Part shown: piece by piece, positions 56,393 through 64,000 of the stretch
How the letters are laid out: each line of letters begins with the position of its first letter
Position numbering within the stretch: the first letter of the stretch is position 1
Assembly: GCA_029980465.1 (NCBI GenBank)
Contig: JARYIJ010000002.1
Location: 124,001 to 188,000 of the forward strand
DNA from: Pseudolabrys sp.
GTDB taxonomy: Bacteria; Pseudomonadota; Alphaproteobacteria; Rhizobiales; Xanthobacteraceae
Reading direction: 5' to 3'
DNA length: 64,000 nucleotides
Translations under genes and position numbers: made by a program
The notes under the pieces: model-generated
What the model saw: only the letters and a program-made list of their open reading frames with translations
Told to the model about the DNA's origin: nothing
Databases searched by the model: none

Positions 56393-57552
56393 ACCGCGCT
56401 CGCCGTCTCGCGGCGCAGGTAATGGGCCGCGATCAATCCATTGACGATCAGGAGCGCGCAGGCCGTGACGATGATGTGCGTCGTCCCGATGGCGTCGAAG
56501 CCGAATTTATAGATCGCCGGCCCCGCCGCCTGGCCGAGGAAGTAGAAGAACGAGTGCAGCGCCATCGCCGAGCCCCGCGAGGCCGGCGCCAGCTCGCTGG
56601 CGTAGATCTGGATCACGCCGTGCAGCATGTAGAAGCCGAGGCCGAGCACCGCGAAGTCGACGACGTCGGCCGGCCACGGCATGCGCAGCGCGATCCAGGC
56701 GATGGTCAGGCCCATGACGGTGCCGCCGATCCGCATCATCCAGGTTTCGCCGAAACGGTCGAGCAGCCACGCGACCCGCAGGCTGTAGGCGACGCCGCCA
56801 AGCGCGAAGCCGCCGATAACGAGCCCCGGAATGGACGCGCGGGTCTCGCCCATCTCGTGAAACAGCGTCGCGAGGTGCGGAAACAGCCCGTACATCATGG
56901 CGCCTTCGACGAAAACGGCGCCGAAGCAGATCTTCGCCAGCGGATTTCCGAAGATCGAGCGGTAGCCCGCCGCCATCGACTTGAGATCGAAGCCGCCGCC
57001 GCTTGAACCGACTCCGCGCAGCCCCGCGACGGCGACACCGAGAATGACCAGACCGATCACGGCCATCGCGCCGAACACGGCGCGCCAGCCGAGCATGTCG
57101 CCGATGAATCCGGCACTGGTGGCGCCGAGCAGATTGCCGCTCATGATGGCGAACAGGATTCGGCCCATCGCGACCTGGCGCTCCTGCACCGGCACGAGAT
57201 CGCCGACAACCGCGAACGCGATCGGGACCAGCCCGCCGGCGCCAAGGCCGGCGACGGCGCGCGTCGCCACCATCAGCGGAAAGCTCTGCACCAGCGCGCC
57301 GGCGATCGTCGCCGCGGCGACGATGGCGAGGCAGATCAGCATCAGCCTCGCCTTGTTGAACATGTCGGCGAGCGCGCCGAGCAGCGGCTGGATGACGGCA
57401 TAAGGCAGCGCATAGGCCGTCGACAGCAGCGCGACCGTGGCCGGCTCGGTGTGCAGGCTCTGCGCGATCTGCGGCACGACCGGATCGACCGAGCGCGTGA
57501 ACAGCGAACTCGCAAAGGCGACGAAAGCGACGAGATTGAGGACGCGCGTCAT
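56389..57552 (-). CDS. MFS transporter
   Basis: A 387-residue membrane protein with about twelve hydrophobic helices, resembling drug or sugar efflux carriers of the major facilitator superfamily. The loop after the second helix carries [17 protein letters not shown], a variant of the family motif A GxLaDrxGrk, and [22 protein letters not shown] lies near helix 4-5. The substrate cannot be told. It lies between kdsA (same strand, 19 bases upstream) and convergent queF. Confidence 0.88.
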   Translation of the reverse strand: MTRVLNLVAFVAFASSLFTRSVDPVVPQIAQSLHTEPATVALLSTAYALPYAVIQPLLGALADMFNKARLMLICLAIVAAATIAGALVQSFPLMVATRAVAGLGAGGLVPIAFAVVGDLVPVQERQVAMGRILFAIMSGNLLGATSAGFIGDMLGWRAVFGAMAVIGLVILGVAVAGLRGVGSSGGGFDLKSMAAGYRSIFGNPLAKICFGAVFVEGAMMYGLFPHLATLFHEMGETRASIPGLVIGGFALGGVAYSLRVAWLLDRFGETWMMRIGGTVMGLTIAWIALRMPWPADVVDFAVLGLGFYMLHGVIQIYASELAPASRGSAMALHSFFYFLGQAAGPAIYKFGFDAIGTTHIIVTACALLIVNGLIAAHYLRRETASAV

Positions 57553-57571
57553 TGCACTGGATGCGCTGCGG

Positions 57572-58420
57572 TCAACCCGTCGCGCAGCTTTTGGCGATGC
57601 GGTCGAACGCCATGAGACGCTCGAGCAGCGCCGGCATGTCCCTGAGCGGCACCATGTTCGGCCCGTCGGAGGGCGCGCTGTCGGGATCCTGATGCGTCTC
57701 GATGAAGACGCCGGCGACGCCGACGGCGACCGCGGCGCGCGCCAGCACCGGCACGAACTCGCGCTGGCCGCCCGACGAGGTGCCTTGCCCGCCGGGCTGC
57801 TGCACCGAATGCGTGGCGTCGAAGACCACCGGCGCGCCGATCTCTCGCGCCATGATCGGCAGCGCGCGCATGTCAGAGACGAGCGTGTTGTAGCCGAACG
57901 ACGCGCCGCGCTCGGTGACGAGCACGTTCGGATTGCCCGCGCCTGTGATCTTGGCGACGACGTTCTTCATGTCCCACGGCGCCAGGAACTGGCCTTTCTT
58001 GACGTTGACGGCCTTGCCCGTCTTCGCCGCCGCGACCAGCAGGTCGGTCTGGCGCGACAGGAACGCCGGGATTTGCAGCACGTCGACCGCGGCCGCGACC
58101 TCCGCGCATTGCGCGGCATCGTGGACGTCGGTCAGCACCGGAATGCCAAGCCTGGCGCGCAAGTCCGCGAAAATCGGCAGCGACTTGTCGAGGCCGAGCC
58201 CGCGCGCGGCCGAAGCCAAGGTGCGGTTGGCCTTGTCGAACGACGTCTTGTAGACAAAACCGATCCCGAGCTTGCCGGTCATCTCCTTGAGCGCGCCCGC
58301 CATGTCGAAGGCATGATCGCGGCTCTCGAGCTGGCACGGCCCCGCGATCAGCGCGAGCGGCAACGCGTTGCCGAAATTGGCGCTGCCAACGGCAACAACG
58401 GTATTGGGCTGGTCTGTCAT
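57572..58420 (-). CDS. kdsA: 3-deoxy-8-phosphooctulonate (KDO-8-P) synthase
   Basis: A 282-residue TIM-barrel enzyme that condenses phosphoenolpyruvate with arabinose-5-phosphate for lipopolysaccharide core synthesis. It shows [69 protein letters not shown] and [13 protein letters not shown]. The Asn/Cys position of metal-free or metal forms was not analysed. The start at MTDQPNTVV was preferred, but longer frames starting at 58435 or 58459 (TTG overlapping the VOC stop) are possible. Confidence 0.94.
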   Translation of the reverse strand: MTDQPNTVVAVGSANFGNALPLALIAGPCQLESRDHAFDMAGALKEMTGKLGIGFVYKTSFDKANRTLASAARGLGLDKSLPIFADLRARLGIPVLTDVHDAAQCAEVAAAVDVLQIPAFLSRQTDLLVAAAKTGKAVNVKKGQFLAPWDMKNVVAKITGAGNPNVLVTERGASFGYNTLVSDMRALPIMAREIGAPVVFDATHSVQQPGGQGTSSGGQREFVPVLARAAVAVGVAGVFIETHQDPDSAPSDGPNMVPLRDMPALLERLMAFDRIAKSCATG

Positions 58421-58455
58421 GCGAGGCGGGACCATGACGGCGGACGGGGTGCGGG

Positions 58456-59340
58456 TCAACTCTTGCTCTGCTGGCCCGATTTTGCCGCCGGCTCGAAGCT
58501 CAAGGTCGCGCCAAACGCGTCGGCGGCATCGATCACGAAACCGTCGCGATGATCGCGGGCCTTGACCTTGCCTTCCTGCGCAATTGACCGCGCCTTGGCA
58601 ATATCGGCAACTGCAAAACGAATGGCCTGAAGATAACTGCCGGGCGCTGGTTGTAGGCCGCCGAAGGCCGCGGCAAACCGCGCCGGTGTCATGACGCTCA
58701 CGGCGCCGCGCGGCAACATCACGCTCATCTCGCCGGGCTCGACATAGAAATCAGTTGAGCCGGTATAGCCGGAAACGAACGCCCGATGCTTCTCCGGCTC
58801 GTCCGCGACCATGACGATGGCGCGAACCGCCTGCGCGCCGTTAGCATGGTTCTGAAAGGCCGGATTCCAGAAATTTTCCGGATAGTGTTGCTGGCACGTC
58901 GCAAATCGCATCGATGGCGCGGCGCTGTCTTGCGCAAAAGCAAGCGAAAACCCGACCTTGATCGGCGTGCCGTCCGGTCGCTTTGCCTCCCGTTCGAAGC
59001 GAACAACGCCGGATGCCGAGATGTTCGCACGCTCGAAGTCCGTGACGTCGGCTTTGGCGTTCTTCGATTCAAGGAGAAGAAGCGACAGGCCCTCCCCGCG
59101 TTTCAGGAATGTTTCGTTGTATTTGCCGAACAAAGCCGACATGCCGTCATCGCCGAGCTTCTCGGGCTCAGCAATCGTCAGCAGTTCGACGAAGAATCCG
59201 GGCAGTTGCACGATATAATTATGCGTCCCCCACGGATGCCGGTTGCGCGCGCCGACTGTGAAACCGATGCGGCGGTAAAATTCAGCCGCCGCATCGAGAT
59301 CGCGGACCGCATGGACAACGTGATCGAGACCGCGCGCCAC
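58456..59340 (-). CDS. VOC superfamily protein (glyoxalase-like)
   Basis: A 294-residue protein whose N-terminal half matches a glyoxalase-like domain: [26 protein letters not shown] with a metal-type His in the first strand and [18 protein letters not shown] after it. The second half contains a further domain with [17 protein letters not shown] and repeats the fold. The family includes isomerases and dioxygenases. The exact reaction is not known. It is separated by 7 bases from the NIPSNAP gene and its stop overlaps the possible TTG of kdsA. Confidence 0.82.
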   Translation of the reverse strand: MARGLDHVVHAVRDLDAAAEFYRRIGFTVGARNRHPWGTHNYIVQLPGFFVELLTIAEPEKLGDDGMSALFGKYNETFLKRGEGLSLLLLESKNAKADVTDFERANISASGVVRFEREAKRPDGTPIKVGFSLAFAQDSAAPSMRFATCQQHYPENFWNPAFQNHANGAQAVRAIVMVADEPEKHRAFVSGYTGSTDFYVEPGEMSVMLPRGAVSVMTPARFAAAFGGLQPAPGSYLQAIRFAVADIAKARSIAQEGKVKARDHRDGFVIDAADAFGATLSFEPAAKSGQQSKS

Positions 59341-59347
59341 CGCAAGA

Positions 59348-59674
59348 TCACTTCACCGACGAGAACGACGTCGGCTGCAGAATCTGGTTGGTGATGTTGG
59401 CGACGATCGCGCCGTCCTTCTCGGTCTCGGCCCGCTTGCTGATCCACTCGGGGTCGGACATGAACGCGCTCCATTTCTTCTCGCACTCGGCAAGCGACTC
59501 CCATTGCAGGAAGTAGATCAACTCGTGGTTCGACTCGCCGATCGCGACGGTGAAGAAGCCGGCCGGCCTGATGCCATGCTTCTCCCACAGCTTGAGCGTG
59601 ATGGTGTCGAAGCGTTTCGTCAGAGCAGGCAGCCGGCCGGGCAGGCAGCGATAGGTGCGCATTTCGTAGATCAT
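59348..59674 (-). CDS. NIPSNAP family protein
   Basis: A 108-residue protein of the NIPSNAP/dimeric alpha-beta barrel type. Typical sequence is IYEMRTYRCLPGRLPALTKRF and IYFLQWESLAECEKKWSAFMSDPEW. The family is widespread; no catalytic function is established for most members. The start was put at MIYEMRTY, where conservation begins. It lies between pyrG and the VOC gene, 68 bases after pyrG. Confidence 0.87.
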   Translation of the reverse strand: MIYEMRTYRCLPGRLPALTKRFDTITLKLWEKHGIRPAGFFTVAIGESNHELIYFLQWESLAECEKKWSAFMSDPEWISKRAETEKDGAIVANITNQILQPTSFSSVK

Positions 59675-59742
59675 GGCGTTTCCTGATTGTCGTTTCGGAG
59701 GGCGGACGCCTGCAGCATACCGCCGCAAAGGCAGCGGCGAAA

Positions 59743-61383
<1,641 letters not shown>

Positions 61384-61486
61384 TTAGCCTCCGCGATTCG
61401 ATTCGACGAGCGCGAAAACCGCGGGGCTGTTCCGCTGTCCACACGCCACCCACCCATGCTCACGCATTGCCTTGCCCTCTAAAGCG

Positions 61487-61516
61487 GAAGGGCCGGTTAC
61501 CCGGCCCTTCGTGTGT
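61487..61516 (-). terminator. Probable terminator between secG and pyrG
   Basis: A 10-base stem GAAGGGCCGG, loop TTAC, CCGGCCCTTC, just beyond the secG stop on the minus strand. The T-tract after the stem is weak (CGCTTTAG), so termination is likely but partial. Confidence 0.6.
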
Positions 61517-61902
61517 CACTTCGACTGCGGGACCTGCGGACCCGCCGGCGCGGCGGGCGCCGCCGGAGCGCCTTTCAACTGGTTGAGGACGCCGCCGCCG
61601 GAACTCAGCGGCGCCGGAGCGCCCGGCGCGGGCGCGGAGGCCGGTGCCGGCTGGCCAGCCGGAATGATCGAGGTTGGCGCGCGGCCCCAGCCGGCAAGGA
61701 TCGACAGGATCAGGCTGGTCGCGAAGAACAGGCCGGCGAGGATCGCGGTGGTGCGCGTGAGCACATTGGCCGTGCCGCGGCTGGTCATGAAGCCGTCGCT
61801 CGAGCCGATGCCAAGCCCGCCACCTTCCGACCGCTGCAGCAACACGACCCCGATCAGCGCCAGCACCAGCATCAGGTGGATCACGATCACGACATGCTGC
61901 AT
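61516..61902 (-). CDS. secG: Preprotein translocase subunit SecG
   Basis: A 128-residue membrane protein of the SecYEG channel. Two hydrophobic helices (about 1-20 and 53-75) flank the conserved cytoplasmic loop LLQRSEGGGLGIGSS. The Ala/Pro/Gly-rich tail after residue 85 is typical of Rhizobiales. The start at MQHVVIVIHLML was chosen because it gives a short N terminus before the first helix; the frame is open five codons further upstream. Confidence 0.93.
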   Translation of the reverse strand: MQHVVIVIHLMLVLALIGVVLLQRSEGGGLGIGSSDGFMTSRGTANVLTRTTAILAGLFFATSLILSILAGWGRAPTSIIPAGQPAPASAPAPGAPAPLSSGGGVLNQLKGAPAAPAAPAGPQVPQSK

Positions 61903-62023
61903 CTCGAAAGCTCTCAATCAGGCTGCGCCCGGCCGTCAGCCAGCCGGTACCCACGCCGGTCATATAGGAAGTCGCCGCGGTCTCTACACGATCCGGACCG
62001 GTATTTCCAGCAGTCCGGACACG

Positions 62024-62037
62024 TTGATCCAAATCAA
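62024..62037 (+). promoter_or_regulatory. FNR/FixK-type box upstream of the DUF6455 gene
   Basis: TTGATCCAAATCAA is a perfect match to the TTGAT-N4-ATCAA palindrome bound by FNR and FixK. Its centre lies 56 bases before the ATG at 62087. A start of transcription about 41 bases downstream of the centre would give a very short 5' leader with the ribosome-binding site in it. No other such palindrome was noticed in the window. Confidence 0.72.
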
Positions 62038-62086
62038 CGCCTTCGACGGTGAATCCAATCATTCTGGCTTCAAACGGGAGATTCTC

Positions 62087-62479
62087 ATGGTCACGACCGG
62101 GATTCCTCAGCACATCAGCTCCGCTCTGGCCGCCCTGATGGGGTGGGTCCGTCGCGGCGACGATCTGGCCGCCCTCGACCCGCGAGAAGTATCGGCGATC
62201 GCGCTGGACCTCGGCCTGTCGGACCAGGACCTGCGCGCTATCGTCGCACAGGGTCCACACGCCGCACGCCAGTTGGTCGACCGGATGGCGGCCATCGGTC
62301 TCGATGCCGCATCGGTTGCAAACATGTACCCGGAAGTGATGCGCGACATGCAGAGACTGTGCAGTCTCTGCGTCGTGAAAGGCCGTTGTACCCACGAGCT
62401 CGCGACGCACACCGATGCGCACTGGCCGGATTATTGCCCGAACGCGCCGACGCTGCAGTCCCTTCAAACCGGCACGTAG
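62087..62479 (+). CDS. DUF6455 family protein with four cysteines
   Basis: A 130-residue soluble protein. The first 80 residues are helical; near the end come four cysteines at positions 92, 95, 101 and 117 ([11 protein letters not shown] and DYCPN), which could hold an iron-sulphur cluster or zinc. The C-terminal [12 protein letters not shown] pattern fits the DUF6455 group as I recall it. ATG 62087 follows a ribosome-binding site (GGGAG, about eight bases upstream). A perfect FNR/FixK-type box lies upstream, so low-oxygen control is likely. Its end overlaps the end of tpiA by 16 bases. Confidence 0.75.
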   Translation: MVTTGIPQHISSALAALMGWVRRGDDLAALDPREVSAIALDLGLSDQDLRAIVAQGPHAARQLVDRMAAIGLDAASVANMYPEVMRDMQRLCSLCVVKGRCTHELATHTDAHWPDYCPNAPTLQSLQTGT

Positions 62480-63228
62480 GCGCGGGCAATCCCGAGGAAG
62501 TCGTCCGCCTTGAGGCTGGCCCCGCCGATCAAGGCGCCGTTAACGTCCGGCACCTTGAGGATTTCGGCAGCGTTCGATGGCTTGACCGAGCCGCCATAGA
62601 GGATGCGCACGCCGGCCGCGGCCGATCCGAACCGCTCGATCAGGGATTTGCGGATCGCTTTATGGACTTCGGCGATGTCGTCGGCCGTCGGCGTCAATCC
62701 GGTGCCGATCGCCCAAACCGGCTCGTAGGCCATGACAAGCCTGTCCGCGGCCACGCCATCAGGAACCGAGCCTGAGAGCTGCCGGACGACGACGCTGAGC
62801 GCCTGCCCTGCCGTCCGCTCGGCCGCGGTTTCCCCGACACAGACGATGGCGGTGAGCCCGGCGCGCCAGGCCGCCTCAGCCTTGGCCCGGACGTCGGCAT
62901 CCGTCTCATGGTGTAGGGTGCGGCGCTCGGAGTGGCCGACGATCACGGCCGTTGCCCCGGCATCGGCCAGCATTTCGGCGGAAATATCGCCTGTGAACGC
63001 GCCCGATGGCCTGGCGTGGCAGTCTTGTGCCCCGACCTGAATTTTCGAACCCAACGCAACGACCGCGAATGTAACCAACAACGTCGCCGGGGGGCAGATC
63101 ATGAGGTCGGTGTGCGGCCACAGCGCGGTCGCTCCCTGCGTGATCCGGCCGAACTCCGCGGCGGACGCTTTGAGCCCGTGCATCTTCCAGTTGCCCGCGA
63201 CCAGCGGCCGCGGCGTCGGTGTCGCCAT
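62464..63228 (-). CDS. tpiA: Triosephosphate isomerase
   Basis: A 254-residue TIM-barrel enzyme of glycolysis interconverting dihydroxyacetone phosphate and glyceraldehyde 3-phosphate. It has AGNWKMHGL (Lys15-type substrate residue), the catalytic His in VIVGHSERR near residue 100, the catalytic Glu in [11 protein letters not shown] near 170, and [10 protein letters not shown] near the phosphate. The start was fixed by an ideal GGAGG ribosome-binding site eight bases upstream; the longer open frame is not used. It converges with and overlaps the DUF6455 gene. Confidence 0.97.
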   Translation of the reverse strand: MATPTPRPLVAGNWKMHGLKASAAEFGRITQGATALWPHTDLMICPPATLLVTFAVVALGSKIQVGAQDCHARPSGAFTGDISAEMLADAGATAVIVGHSERRTLHHETDADVRAKAEAAWRAGLTAIVCVGETAAERTAGQALSVVVRQLSGSVPDGVAADRLVMAYEPVWAIGTGLTPTADDIAEVHKAIRKSLIERFGSAAAGVRILYGGSVKPSNAAEILKVPDVNGALIGGASLKADDFLGIARAYVPV

Positions 63229-63388
63229 GAAAAATCCTCCGGCCGATGCGGTTATCAGACCGTTCCCAGCGGGGCCAGCCCGGCCGAGCGCTGCGACGGC
63301 GGACTTTGACCCTCTTTGACCCTCTTGGCCCGCCAGCCTATAGAGACGGCGCAATTTCTCTCAACTGAAGGCCGAATTCGGACTGCTC

Positions 63389-64000
63389 ATGCTTCGCGGT
63401 ATCCACAAGGCGTCATCCGGCACGATCGGCAAGGGCATCATGGCGGTGGTCATGGGCCTGCTCGTGATCAGCTTCGCGATCTGGGGCATCGGCGACATTT
63501 TCCGCGGCTTCGGCCAGTCCACCTTCGCCAGCGTCGGCAGCACCGAGATCAGCGCCGAGCAGTTCCGCTACTACTACACCGACAAGATCAACCAGCTCGG
63601 CCGCCGCATGGGCCGCGCCATCACGCCGGACCAGGCCCGCTCGAACGGCCTCGACCGGCAGATCCTTGGCCAGTTGATCGCCGAGACGGCGCTCGACCAG
63701 AAAGCCAAGGAAATGCGGCTCGGCGTGTCCGACGCCGAGATTTCCAAGCAGATCATGGCGGACCGCAGCTTCGCCGGCATCAACGGCAAGTTCGACCGCG
63801 CCCGCTTCGAGCAGACGATCCGCGACGCCGGCTTCAGCGAAACCCGCTTCGTCGCCGACCAGCGCGCGCTGACGGTGCGCCGCCAGCTCGCGCTGAGCCT
63901 CACCGGCAACATCACGGCACCAGTCGCCGCGCAGGATGCGATCAACCGGTTCCGCAACGAGAAGCGCAGTGCCGATGTCGTCGTGCTCGGCGCCGCGCAG
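63389..64000 (+). CDS. PpiD/SurA-type peptidyl-prolyl isomerase, N-terminal part
   Basis: The first 204 codons are visible; the gene runs off the window. A single membrane anchor (about residues 15-35, GIMAVVMGLLVISFAIWGIG) is followed by a SurA_N-like helical domain (FASVGSTEISAEQFRYYYTDKINQL, first part, and LIAETALDQKAKEMRLGVSDAEI). This matches the PpiD periplasmic folding factor, which helps outer-membrane and secreted proteins mature. The parvulin domain, if present, lies outside the window. It is divergent from tpiA. Confidence 0.9.
   Translation, partial: MLRGIHKASSGTIGKGIMAVVMGLLVISFAIWGIGDIFRGFGQSTFASVGSTEISAEQFRYYYTDKINQLGRRMGRAITPDQARSNGLDRQILGQLIAETALDQKAKEMRLGVSDAEISKQIMADRSFAGINGKFDRARFEQTIRDAGFSETRFVADQRALTVRRQLALSLTGNITAPVAAQDAINRFRNEKRSADVVVLGAAQ

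Noticed and set aside
61472..62479. 335-residue version of the DUF6455 gene
   Set aside because: It would run antisense through secG. The part upstream of 62087 has no similarity, and the ribosome-binding site and FNR/FixK box fit the shorter gene.

Overview
The window is about 64 kb of GC-rich chromosome from an alphaproteobacterium of the Hyphomicrobiales (Rhizobiales), most like the Bradyrhizobium, Rhodopseudomonas or Pseudolabrys group. The reasons are the gene order hfq/ntrX/ntrY/ntrC/ntrB/dusB/ispDF, a phosphatidylcholine synthase, a pyruvate dehydrogenase E1-beta with its own lipoyl domain, an IalB-family protein, and several hairpin-rich dispersed repeats of the kind seen in those genera. 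I name no species. No phage, transposase, integrase, plasmid gene or CRISPR array was seen. Most of the region is core housekeeping sequence.

Layout. 1-3718: end of sdhE and mfd. 3734-9324: a DsbA-family oxidoreductase and a minus-strand group made of a Tat-exported family 5 solute-binding protein, a degenerate adenylate-forming enzyme and a degenerate GGDEF protein. 9529-20447: mixed metabolic and envelope genes (IalB, HspQ, a malyl-CoA lyase-like enzyme facing an AEC transporter and an AMACR-like racemase, a UbiH-type monooxygenase, the DUF2182/DUF1326 pair, Pcs, TerC, an SDR and a quinone oxidoreductase). 20554-23852: rimO, an LpxO-like hydroxylase, a secreted Cys-rich protein and a frameshifted SGNH hydrolase remnant. 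23866-23955: tRNA-Ser(TGA). 24140-31204: rlpA, dacC, tmk, holB, metG, tatD and an MBL hydrolase, tightly packed on the plus strand. 31378-33809: mazG converging on hfq-hflX. 34000-42281: D-amino-acid aminotransferase, then dusB-ntrB-ntrC-ntrY-ntrX, the nitrogen-control operon. 42454-44151: ispDF and a CinA-like amidohydrolase.

44148-61902 on the minus strand is a long co-directional run: secG, pyrG, NIPSNAP, VOC, kdsA, MFS, eno, ppa, a 2OG oxygenase, an FtsB-like protein, pdhA, pdhB, pdhC, a tautomerase, lpdA, a YeaQ-type membrane protein, lipA, a COQ10-like protein and a FUSC protein. queF is the only plus-strand gene inside it. lipA makes the lipoyl cofactor used by the lipoyl domains of pdhB and pdhC, so the pdh/lpd/lip segment forms one functional unit. 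62087-64000 holds a DUF6455 gene behind a perfect FNR/FixK-type box, tpiA, and the start of a PpiD/SurA-like folding factor.

The observations most worth following are: a pair of inverted copies of an intergenic-type palindromic repeat translated in frame inside the linker of pdhC; an FNR/FixK box in front of the four-cysteine DUF6455 protein; a secreted protein whose eight cysteines have a mirror-symmetric spacing; and the co-directional set of degenerate adenylate-forming and GGDEF-like proteins. None of these proves a new system.
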